Positions 8,841 through 16,144 of a DNA stretch of 64,000 bases are shown here, in pieces (positions within the stretch are counted from its first letter, which is position 1; every line of letters starts with the position of its first letter). A program made the translations under genes and the position numbers. Origin of the DNA: Chryseobacterium sp. SNU WT5. GTDB lineage: Bacteria; Bacteroidota; Bacteroidia; Flavobacteriales; Weeksellaceae. The stretch is from positions 434,001 to 498,000 of the forward strand of contig NZ_CP041687.1 in NCBI RefSeq assembly GCF_007362475.1, written 5' to 3'. The notes under the pieces were generated by a model. The model saw only the letters and a program-made list of their open reading frames with translations. It searched no databases and was not told the DNA's origin.

Positions 8841-9557
8841 ATGAATTTTATTAAATACAATTTGGCCAATGCCTTTACGCTGGCGAATTTATTTTCGGGG
8901 AGCATAGGTGTTATTCATTTAATAACAGGTAATTATCGAATTACCGCCTTCTGTATCATTCTGTCGCTGATTCTAGATTTTTTCGATGGTTTTGTTGCAC
9001 GTGCCATGAAATCAAATTCTGAACTAGGCACTCAATTAGATTCTCTCGCAGATATGGTAAGTTTCGGCCTTATACCTGGATTGGCGCTATTCAAGGCTTT
9101 GGAGCCGTTTGGCAACCAACTCTTTTCATTAGAACTACCGTTTGAAATTAAATATATAGGACTTTTCGTGACATTATTCTCTTGTCTTCGTCTAGCCATA
9201 TTTAATCTAGATGAAGAGCAAACCTATTATTTTAAAGGATTAAATACACCAGCAAACACCATTTTAATCTTTGGCATGTATTATTCTTTTATGGAGACCG
9301 AATTTTTTAAAGTGTTGTTTGAAAATCCAGTACTTTTAATTTTGGTGACCATTATTTCCTCCTGGTTACTGGTAAGTCCCATAAAAATGATTTCATTAAA
9401 ATTCAAGTCGATGACCATTTCAGATAATTATCCGAAAATCATTTTAGCAGTAGGTGTGATCCTGCTTGTAATTTTACTTAAAACAGTTGGTATTCCTTTG
9501 GCAATACTATATTACATATTGGTATCATTGATTTTTCAAAAACATTTATCAAAATAA
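8841..9557 (+). CDS. pssA: CDP-diacylglycerol-serine O-phosphatidyltransferase
   Basis: This 238-residue membrane enzyme carries the complete CDP-alcohol phosphatidyltransferase motif D46-x2-D49-G50-x2-A53-R54-x8-G63-x3-D67-x3-D71. It makes phosphatidylserine from CDP-diacylglycerol and serine, the first step to phosphatidylethanolamine. Hydrophobic segments fill the rest of the protein. The length and the LANAFTLANLFSGSIGV N-terminus match the membrane-integral (type II) PssA of Bacteroidota. It is followed after 46 bp by a nuclease gene on the same strand. No partner decarboxylase is nearby. Confidence 0.9.
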   Translation: MNFIKYNLANAFTLANLFSGSIGVIHLITGNYRITAFCIILSLILDFFDGFVARAMKSNSELGTQLDSLADMVSFGLIPGLALFKALEPFGNQLFSLELPFEIKYIGLFVTLFSCLRLAIFNLDEEQTYYFKGLNTPANTILIFGMYYSFMETEFFKVLFENPVLLILVTIISSWLLVSPIKMISLKFKSMTISDNYPKIILAVGVILLVILLKTVGIPLAILYYILVSLIFQKHLSK

Positions 9558-9603
9558 AAACAAATGGACTAAGAAACTACCTGTCCTCAACAAAAAATAA
9601 AAA

Positions 9604-10368
9604 ATGAATTTAAAACTCCATAAACCGCTTTGCGTATTTGATTTAGAAACAACAGGAATTCAGGTCGCAAAGGATCGGATTGTTGAAATCTCTATACTAA
9701 AAGTAAACCCCGACTCTTCACGGGAAAGTAAAACATGGCTTGTTAACCCAGAAATGCCTATTCCCGCTGAATCATCTGCAATCCACGGAATTACTGACGA
9801 ACGAGTAAAGAATGCCCCTAAGTTTAAAGATATTGCTGGAAAAGTACTTGATATGATCGCTGGTTGCGACTTAGGCGGATTTAATTCTAATCGCTTTGAT
9901 GTTCCTCTTTTAGCAGAAGAACTTCTACGGGCCGGACTTGACTTCGATTTAAGCAAATTCAAATTAGTCGATGCACAGACTATTTTTCACAAAATGGAAC
10001 CTAGAAACCTTACTGCTGCATATCAATTCTATTGCAAAAAAAACTTAGAAAACGCACACTCCGCAGAAGCAGATGTTCTGGCCACCTTCGAAGTCTTGGA
10101 TGCACAGGTTGGTCATTATCAAGATTTACCAAACGATATCGCGGGATTAAGTGAAATATCTTCTCATCATAAATTCGCAGACTTGGCAGGGTTTATTGCA
10201 TATGATAAAGAAGAAAAAGAGATTTTTACTTTCGGGAAATACAAAGGTCAGAAAGTGAAAGAGGTTTTCCAAAAAGATTTAGGTTATTACGGCTGGATCC
10301 AAAATGCTGATTTCCCTTTGTACACCAAGAAAGTTTTGACCGGAATTCAGCTGAGAAGTAAATTCTAG
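9604..10368 (+). CDS. DEDDh 3'-5' exonuclease (DnaQ-like)
   Basis: The 254-residue protein has the exonuclease fold of DnaQ/PolC epsilon. Catalytic acids are visible as VFDLETTG (Asp13, Glu15), SNRFDVPLLAEE (Asp99) and AHSAEADVLAT (His152, Asp157), giving a DEDDh set. The C-terminal part, FTFGKYKGQKVKEVF followed by YGWIQNADFPLYTKK, resembles the extra domain seen in exodeoxyribonuclease X-like proteins. It may proofread or trim DNA ends; being a stand-alone gene, it need not be the replicative epsilon subunit. Confidence 0.85.
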   Translation: MNLKLHKPLCVFDLETTGIQVAKDRIVEISILKVNPDSSRESKTWLVNPEMPIPAESSAIHGITDERVKNAPKFKDIAGKVLDMIAGCDLGGFNSNRFDVPLLAEELLRAGLDFDLSKFKLVDAQTIFHKMEPRNLTAAYQFYCKKNLENAHSAEADVLATFEVLDAQVGHYQDLPNDIAGLSEISSHHKFADLAGFIAYDKEEKEIFTFGKYKGQKVKEVFQKDLGYYGWIQNADFPLYTKKVLTGIQLRSKF

Positions 10369-10440
10369 AAATGCGCACAATCGCAAAATAAAACCTAACT
10401 CTATGCCTGACCTCAAATAGTATAATATAATTCCATTAGA

Positions 10441-11049
10441 ATGAAGATAATTTGTATCGGTAGAAATTACGTACAACATGCTCAAGAACTGGGAAATGAA
10501 ATCCCTTCTAGTCCGGTCATTTTTATGAAACCAGATACTGCAGTTCTAAAAAAAGGAAGTGATTTCTACATTCCAGAATTTTCCAATGATGTTCATTATG
10601 AATTAGAAGTAGTCCTGAAAATTTCTAAAGGGGGAAAATATATCCAGGAAGAAAATGCCAGTAAACATTTTGATGAAATTGGACTGGGAATTGATTTTAC
10701 CGCGAGGGATTTACAAAGTGAACTTAAATCCAAAGGATTACCCTGGGAACTATCAAAAGCTTTTGACGGAAGCGCAGTAATCTCTGAATTTTACAGTAAA
10801 GATGAATTTGATATTAAAAATATGAATTTCTCTTTACTAAAAAATAAAGAGGAGGCTCAAAATGGAAATACCTCACTGATGATTTTCTCACCTGAAAAGA
10901 TTATTGCTTTTGTTTCTCAATACTTTACCTTACGAGTTGGTGATCTTATTTTTACAGGGACACCTAAAGGGGTTGGCAAAGTAACTGAAAATGATCAACT
11001 CGATGCGTTTTTAGAAGACAAAAAGCTCTTTTCACTTAGAATTCAATAA
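10441..11049 (+). CDS. Fumarylacetoacetate hydrolase family protein
   Basis: The 202-residue protein begins MKIICIGRNYVQHAQELGNE and contains SPVIFMKPDTAVLKK, the metal-binding HYELEVVLKI (two Glu residues) and the closing FTGTPKGVGKV. This is the compact FAH/YcgM-like fold that hydrolyses or decarboxylates beta-diketone or oxaloacetate-type acids with Mg2+ or Mn2+. The exact substrate is not determined by the motifs. It begins 72 bp after the exonuclease gene and may share its transcript. Confidence 0.85.
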   Translation: MKIICIGRNYVQHAQELGNEIPSSPVIFMKPDTAVLKKGSDFYIPEFSNDVHYELEVVLKISKGGKYIQEENASKHFDEIGLGIDFTARDLQSELKSKGLPWELSKAFDGSAVISEFYSKDEFDIKNMNFSLLKNKEEAQNGNTSLMIFSPEKIIAFVSQYFTLRVGDLIFTGTPKGVGKVTENDQLDAFLEDKKLFSLRIQ

Positions 11050-11107
11050 ATATTGTATACTATGTTATGAGAATATATTCGTAACTTTAATAACAAATAA
11101 AAAAATC

Positions 11108-11542
11108 ATGATAAACATTATTTTACCAGTAGATTTTTCAGAAGCAACGGATAAGTTGCTTGATGGAGCAATTAAATTTGCAAACCAAACAAATGGAAAA
11201 ATTTGCCTTATTCACGTAGCTCCCACAGATATTGGTTTTGCAATTGGAGATATGGGTTTTCAATATTTTCCAGAAATAGAACAAAATGAAATCAAGCAGG
11301 AATTGGTAGAACTCAACACCCTGGAACAGAGAATTATTGCCCAAGGCGTTGATTGCGAACATTTGTTAAAACAAGGGATTGCTGGAGATGTAATTTTGGA
11401 GTATGCAAAAGAAAAAGCGGCGGAATATATTGTCATGGGTTCCCACGGCAGAAGTAATATGTACGATGTATTTGTAGGCAGCTTAACTAAAGAATTAACT
11501 CGAAAATCTCACGTTCCTGTTTTAGTGATTCCAATTCATTAA
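11108..11542 (+). CDS. Universal stress protein (UspA family)
   Basis: The 144-residue single Usp domain begins MINIILPVDFSEATDKLLDGAIKFA and ends with VMGSHGRSNMYDVFVGSLTKELTRKSHVPVLVIP. The G-x2-G-x9-G-S loop of ATP-binding Usp proteins is complete, so nucleotide binding is likely. Its role in stress tolerance is known only at family level. A strong hairpin terminator follows. Confidence 0.92.
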   Translation: MINIILPVDFSEATDKLLDGAIKFANQTNGKICLIHVAPTDIGFAIGDMGFQYFPEIEQNEIKQELVELNTLEQRIIAQGVDCEHLLKQGIAGDVILEYAKEKAAEYIVMGSHGRSNMYDVFVGSLTKELTRKSHVPVLVIPIH

Positions 11543-11563
11543 ATTTCACCAAGCTAAAATAAT

Positions 11564-11596
11564 AAATCCCGAAATTAAATAAATTTCGGGATTTTT
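11564..11596 (+). terminator. Terminator after the universal stress gene
   Basis: A long stem AATCCCGAAATT/AATTTCGGGATT ends in TTTTT. It lies 22 bp past the Usp stop and could also serve the convergent small membrane gene. Confidence 0.85.
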
Positions 11597-11620
11597 ATAG
11601 TAAAAACGGGTATCAATTAT

Positions 11621-11854
11621 TTACTTCTCTTTCTTGTAAATTCTAGGATCGTAATAAGGATGATGACCTTCTGTAGGAGAGAAATACTCTTTATCCTTAT
11701 TCCCACTTAATGTTGCAAATAGTACATAGCACCAATAGCAGAATAGAGCTGTTGCAACAAAGAATAAAATCCAATTTAAAAAATTCCCTGCGAAATCAAA
11801 TAAACCGAAAGACCATTTAAACAGGCCGCTTAAGAATAACCAGAAAGACGTCAT
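11621..11854 (-). CDS. Small membrane protein, DUF6341-like
   Basis: The 77-residue protein has one to two hydrophobic segments (FDFAGNFLNWILFFVATALFC) and a polar tail GHHPYYDPRIYKKEK. I recall this small protein as the flavobacterial DUF6341 family, usually next to the DUF6427 gene found here in divergent orientation. No catalytic motif is visible. The gap to the divergent neighbour is 42 bp, so their promoters overlap. Confidence 0.6.
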   Translation of the reverse strand: MTSFWLFLSGLFKWSFGLFDFAGNFLNWILFFVATALFCYWCYVLFATLSGNKDKEYFSPTEGHHPYYDPRIYKKEK

Positions 11855-11872
11855 TATTTTCCTTTTTTAAAT

Positions 11873-11881
11873 TAACTTTGC
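11873..11881 (+). promoter_or_regulatory. Predicted -7 box for the DUF6427-like gene
   Basis: TAACTTTGC matches the TAnnTTTGC consensus and ends 15 bp before the ATG at 11897. Confidence 0.45.
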
Positions 11882-11896
11882 ACAAATTTATAAAAA

Positions 11897-12802
11897 ATGT
11901 TTCGATTACTTTCTAAAGAAAGCAATATTTTTTCAATTCCTGTTTACATTGGCATTCTTCTTTTAATTGTAATAAGCTTTAACTTTCTAGAATACAATAC
12001 TTTAGATTTAATTTCAGCTGCTATTACTTTTGCAGGAGTAGCCCTTGGATATTTCTGTTTTCATGCAATTGCTCTCACTTATCAAACTCATCTACCATTA
12101 TTTTTATACACCGTGTTCGTTTTTGCACTTTATCCTGGTGATCTGGATATTGGCATCGCTGTATCACTTTTCACCAATTCGATCATACTTCTTTTGTTAA
12201 CTAATGATGATGTATCGGTACGCAATACATCTTACATTTTAGTAGGTTCAATTTTGGCTTTTAATTTTATCTTTCTACCAACCACCTGGCCCATGGCTAT
12301 ATTCGTAATTTTTCACATCATAGGGACTTCGGATAAGATTGGGCTTCATATTTTCAGATTATTTTTTGGAATATCCCTCATTGCACTCTCTTACTTTACG
12401 CTTGCATTTTTTTTCCACCTTGAGTCGTGGAATCCCGCATATTTTCCATTCTCAGGTTTTAATAAAATTTCCCATATCGATAATATTCTTTGGCTAATTC
12501 CTATTATTTTACTTTTAATACTTTCCTTATACGATCATTTCGTCAACTTTACAAAGAAGAGCCCGACCAGCAGATTTAAGTATACGTTCCTACTGGTTTT
12601 TTCATTGGCACAATTGATCACTATTGTAATGTACATGGGAAAGAATTATGAGTATCTGTTACTATTAGCTTTACCCTCCTCTATTATTTTGAGCAGAATG
12701 CTGAAATTTTCTAGAAAATACTGGTTCAAGGAAATAGGTTTGTGGGCAATTATTATATTTCTTATTATTTTCAAACTTTCTACCTATTTTAAATTTTATT
12801 AA
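11897..12802 (+). CDS. Polytopic membrane protein, DUF6427-like
   Basis: The 301-residue protein is almost entirely hydrophobic with about eight to nine predicted membrane helices and no obvious catalytic motif. The sequence MFRLLSKESNIFSIPVY and the paired small DUF6341-like gene suggest the Bacteroidota family DUF6427, whose function is unknown. A TAACTTTGC box lies 15 bp upstream of the ATG. The gene is followed after 5 bp by the DUF3109 gene, so they are probably one transcript. Confidence 0.6.
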   Translation: MFRLLSKESNIFSIPVYIGILLLIVISFNFLEYNTLDLISAAITFAGVALGYFCFHAIALTYQTHLPLFLYTVFVFALYPGDLDIGIAVSLFTNSIILLLLTNDDVSVRNTSYILVGSILAFNFIFLPTTWPMAIFVIFHIIGTSDKIGLHIFRLFFGISLIALSYFTLAFFFHLESWNPAYFPFSGFNKISHIDNILWLIPIILLLILSLYDHFVNFTKKSPTSRFKYTFLLVFSLAQLITIVMYMGKNYEYLLLLALPSSIILSRMLKFSRKYWFKEIGLWAIIIFLIIFKLSTYFKFY

Positions 12803-12807
12803 AAGAC

Positions 12808-13392
12808 ATGATTCAAATTGACGATAAATTAATTTCAGAAGAGATTTTCTCTGAAGAATTTGTATGTAATCTAAGCAAATGCAAAGGCGCTTGCTGTGTA
12901 GCAGGTGATGTAGGCGCACCACTTGACAAAGAAGAAACAGTGATCTTAGACCGTATTTTTGAGCAAGTAAAACCTTACCTGCGGCCAGAAGGTGTGAAAG
13001 CACTAGAAGAGCAAGGAACGTGGGCTATTGACCCCAATGATGGCGATTATGTCACACCAATGGTGGAAGGTAAAGAATGTGCCTATGTAATTTTTGATGA
13101 GAAAGGAATTACCAAATGCGGTATAGAAAAAGCGTACGAAGATGGTGCTGTGGATTGGCAAAAACCAATTTCATGCCACCTATACCCTATCCGAATTGAT
13201 GAATATAGAACATTTACCGCTTTCAATTACCACCGTTGGGAAATATGCAGCGATGCCTGTACATTAGGAAGAGAATTGAAAGTTCCCATTTACAAATTCG
13301 TAAAAACGCCCCTCATCAGAAAATATGGTGAAGAATTTTACAAGACTCTGTGTGATGCTGCAGATGAGTGGAAAATAGAATATGGTTCCTAA
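12808..13392 (+). CDS. DUF3109 cysteine-rich protein
   Basis: The 194-residue soluble protein has conserved cysteine clusters: FVCNLSKCKGACC near the N-terminus, then KECAYV, TKCGIEKAYEDG, ISCHLYPIRI and WEICSDACTLG. This matches the DUF3109 family, which resembles YkgJ-type zinc- or iron-sulfur-binding proteins. The metal is inferred from the cysteine spacing and the reaction is unknown. It is only 5 bp after the polytopic membrane gene and 24 bp before the MgtC gene, suggesting a three-gene unit. Confidence 0.8.
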   Translation: MIQIDDKLISEEIFSEEFVCNLSKCKGACCVAGDVGAPLDKEETVILDRIFEQVKPYLRPEGVKALEEQGTWAIDPNDGDYVTPMVEGKECAYVIFDEKGITKCGIEKAYEDGAVDWQKPISCHLYPIRIDEYRTFTAFNYHRWEICSDACTLGRELKVPIYKFVKTPLIRKYGEEFYKTLCDAADEWKIEYGS

Positions 13393-13416
13393 ATTATTTT
13401 TACCTTTAAATAAAAA

Positions 13417-14061
13417 ATGTCAGAGCATTTCGAACTTTTAGATATTTACAAAGCCATCATTTCCCTGATTGCCGGCCTAATACTTGGTTTTGAAAGAGAA
13501 ATGAAGGATAAATCTGCGGGTTTAAAAACCATTACGATTATTTGTCTAGGTTCTACCCTTTTTTCCATTTTATCTTACAAATTAGCAGGAACTGGAGATC
13601 CGACCAGAATTGCGTCTTATATCGTAAGCGGCATAGGTTTTCTGGGCGCTGGAGTCATCTTCAAAGAAGGATTTAATGTTTATGGATTAACGACAGCCGG
13701 AATTATATGGATCGCAGCAGCAATTGGGATGTCCATTGGATTTGGTGAAATCTATATTGCCTTTACTTTCCTTATTGCAGCCCTGATCATCATTTACATT
13801 GCCAAACTACTTACCAAAAACATTCTCGCCTACCATCACAATAAGATCTTAAAATTTAAAATTTCCGCCGATAATTTTGCGAAAAAAAATGGAATTGTGC
13901 GTGACATCCAGAAAATATCAAAAGTAGCTTATCAAATTGCGCTTGAGAAAAGGGAGGATTTCATTCTCATTACCCTCGATCTTCATGTTACAAACAAACA
14001 GATTGAAGAACTTGAAACATATCTTATTGAAAATACAAATATTGATTCTTTTAGTTATTAG
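13417..14061 (+). CDS. MgtC/SapB family membrane protein
   Basis: The 214-residue protein contains the MgtC N-terminal membrane domain: ISLIAGLILGFEREMKDKSAGLKT, then RIASYIVSGIGFLGAGVIFKEG and GLTTAGIIWIAAAIGM. A C-terminal cytoplasmic region of about 70 residues follows. MgtC proteins are linked to growth at low Mg2+ and to inhibition of the F-ATPase in pathogens; the role here is not known. A hairpin follows the stop. Confidence 0.88.
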   Translation: MSEHFELLDIYKAIISLIAGLILGFEREMKDKSAGLKTITIICLGSTLFSILSYKLAGTGDPTRIASYIVSGIGFLGAGVIFKEGFNVYGLTTAGIIWIAAAIGMSIGFGEIYIAFTFLIAALIIIYIAKLLTKNILAYHHNKILKFKISADNFAKKNGIVRDIQKISKVAYQIALEKREDFILITLDLHVTNKQIEELETYLIENTNIDSFSY

Positions 14062-14087
14062 AAAATTAAGAATTTGATCAAAATAGA

Positions 14088-14118
14088 AAAACCGCCTCAT
14101 TTCTGAAGCGGATTTTTT
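14088..14118. terminator. Bidirectional terminator between mgtC-like gene and tig
   Basis: A CCGC-x-TCA/TGA-x-GCGG stem with a TTTC loop is flanked by A- and T-runs, between two convergent genes. Confidence 0.6.
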
Positions 14119-14133
14119 ATGGTTTATCGAAAA

Positions 14134-15468
14134 TTACTTTTTCAATTCTTCCAAAAACTCATCATGAGAGATTTTGGTTTCTTTTTTAGTTGCTTTTTCT
14201 AGGATAACGTCTTTCAATTTTGCCATTCCAACTTCAGAAGAGATCTGACGAACCTGATCTTGATCTTTCAACATTTCTGCTGCATACTTCTGTACCTCTT
14301 CATCTGGTAAATGGTGAATACCGTACATTGCCAATTGATTACGAACCATTTGCTCTGCCTGTCCTAAAACATCAGCATAATCTAATTTGATCTCGTTGTC
14401 ATTCATCAATTTTCCTTCAAGGATTTGATATTTCAACTGATTTTTCTCTGCTTCCAGGATCTCTTTTGCCTGTTCTTCACTATTAACCTGCTCATTACTG
14501 AACATTAACCATTTAATCAAAAACGTTTCCGGAAGTTTTACTTCTTCTTTCTCGTTGATTTGTTGTAAAATCTTATTTACAAAATGAACATCTGCATTTT
14601 GTTGGAAATATTCATCCAATTCAGCTTTCACCTTATCTTTTAATTCTTCTTCCGTTTTAATGGTTCCTTCACCATAAACTTTATCGAATAATTCAGAATT
14701 CAATTCAGCTAAATTCAATCCGAAGAAATCTTTTACTTTTACCTCGATTTGATCATGGTGTAAATGCTCAAATTCTTTTTTACTAAAGCTTAATTCTTTC
14801 GCTAATTCTTCATTTTTTTCTAAATCTGCTTTAGAAACCTTTACCGACTCATCTTTTTTCAAAGCTTTAACCAATTTGAAAGCTTCTTTTTTAGTTGCCT
14901 CAATAGTGATATTCTTTGGTGCATGATTATGCTCACCTTCTGCACCTTCTTCAATCACCTGACTAATTTCTAAAGCGATATGCGTGTCATCACCAATTGC
15001 ATCCTGTGGAACTTGCTCAGCAAAACGCTTCTGCATGTTTTCGATACTTTGGTTGATTTCTTTTTCAGACGCTTCTACTTTATAATGAGGCGCTTCATAT
15101 TTTGCTAAATCAATTGTAAATTCTGGTTCGTATCCAACTTCAAAACCAACTGAAAGTTGTTCTGCGTTGTGATCCATTGAATCAACTGGTTGTGGAACCG
15201 GCTGACCTACCAATCTCAGTTTATTATCAGTCACATAGTTATTCAATGCTTCTGAAACTTGTTTGTTGATTTCTTCAAAAGCGATTCCCGCTTCATATTG
15301 TTTTTTCACCATGCTCAATGGCACTTTTCCTTTTCTAAAACCAGGAACTTGTGCATTTTTTGCATAGTTGATCAATTGTTTTTCAACTTTATCTTTATAA
15401 TCTGACTTATCTAATGTAACTGTAAGTAACGCACTTACTTCATCATGGTTGGTCGCTGTAACGTTCAT
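14134..15468 (-). CDS. tig: Trigger factor
   Basis: The 444-residue ribosome-associated chaperone carries the ribosome-binding signature GFRKGKVP at residues 43-50. A middle domain follows (PPIase-like position, but the sequence is divergent), then a long helical C-terminal domain (about 255-444, rich in Lys, Glu and Gln) that forms the client-binding arms. It binds near the ribosome exit tunnel and delays folding of nascent chains. The length fits the family (about 430-450). A TATTTTTGC box (15493-15501) lies 24 bp upstream. It is transcribed alone. Confidence 0.9.
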   Translation of the reverse strand: MNVTATNHDEVSALLTVTLDKSDYKDKVEKQLINYAKNAQVPGFRKGKVPLSMVKKQYEAGIAFEEINKQVSEALNNYVTDNKLRLVGQPVPQPVDSMDHNAEQLSVGFEVGYEPEFTIDLAKYEAPHYKVEASEKEINQSIENMQKRFAEQVPQDAIGDDTHIALEISQVIEEGAEGEHNHAPKNITIEATKKEAFKLVKALKKDESVKVSKADLEKNEELAKELSFSKKEFEHLHHDQIEVKVKDFFGLNLAELNSELFDKVYGEGTIKTEEELKDKVKAELDEYFQQNADVHFVNKILQQINEKEEVKLPETFLIKWLMFSNEQVNSEEQAKEILEAEKNQLKYQILEGKLMNDNEIKLDYADVLGQAEQMVRNQLAMYGIHHLPDEEVQKYAAEMLKDQDQVRQISSEVGMAKLKDVILEKATKKETKISHDEFLEELKK

Positions 15469-15492
15469 TGTAATGTATTGAAAATTTAGGTT

Positions 15493-15501
15493 GCAAAAAT
15501 A
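15493..15501 (-). promoter_or_regulatory. Predicted -7 box of tig
   Basis: The minus strand reads TATTTTTGC, a full match to TAnnTTTGC, 24 bp before the ATG. Confidence 0.5.
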
Positions 15502-15574
15502 GGAATTTTTTTTTGATTTTTTTTAAAGGATCAAAAAGTTAACTATCCTTAACTTTATTTGTATTGAATGGATA

Positions 15575-16132
15575 TTAATTAGAAATACTATAAGTGGCCA
15601 TCGCATCAGTTTCGCCACCGATTATACTGCCAAACTCACTTCCGTTTTGTACTTCACTAACCGACACTGGATCGTGGATTACCGTTAAAACCAATTGTGA
15701 GTTTGCTCCGTCTTTTGCTTTGGCAACGGTCCATTTTGTTATTAATCCGACTTTGTTCCCATCACTTCGAGTCGAAGATTCATCGTCCATTCTTTCCAAA
15801 TTAATACTGGAGTTTTGAAAATCGAACAATATAAAATGTTCATCTTTTGCTTCTTTGATACTTTCAGTTTCATCTTCGTTTCCATTTAAGAAAACTGCAT
15901 TTACAGTATAGGTTTTTCCGTCGGTCAATATAATTTCTGGATTTGCTGTAGAATTAACCGTGTAATTGTAAGTTCTCACAATTCCGGTGGCGTCGTCTTT
16001 TACATTTAAAATTATATTTGAAATATCTTCTTGCGAAAGAACGTCATCATCTTCGTCAGCGCGGCTGCAGCTCACTGCAAAGACAACTATTAATAAAAAG
16101 ACGATATATTTTAGTTTAATTAAAGATTTCAT
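15575..16132 (-). CDS. Lipoprotein of a TonB receptor cluster
   Basis: The 185-residue protein has a lipoprotein signal peptide with a lipobox ending FAVSC (Cys22), followed by an acidic stretch ADEDDD. The rest is beta-rich: ISNIILNVKDD, YNYTVNSTANPEIIL, KDEHFILFDFQNS and a closing GGETDAMATYSISN. I recall near-identical flavobacterial proteins labelled 'type 1 periplasmic binding fold superfamily', often with histidines after the lipobox. It begins 12 bp after the TonB receptor gene, so it is probably a surface-exposed partner of that receptor. The ligand is unknown; metal is a guess from context. Confidence 0.7.
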   Translation of the reverse strand: MKSLIKLKYIVFLLIVVFAVSCSRADEDDDVLSQEDISNIILNVKDDATGIVRTYNYTVNSTANPEIILTDGKTYTVNAVFLNGNEDETESIKEAKDEHFILFDFQNSSINLERMDDESSTRSDGNKVGLITKWTVAKAKDGANSQLVLTVIHDPVSVSEVQNGSEFGSIIGGETDAMATYSISN

Positions 16133-16144
16133 TTTTAAAGAATT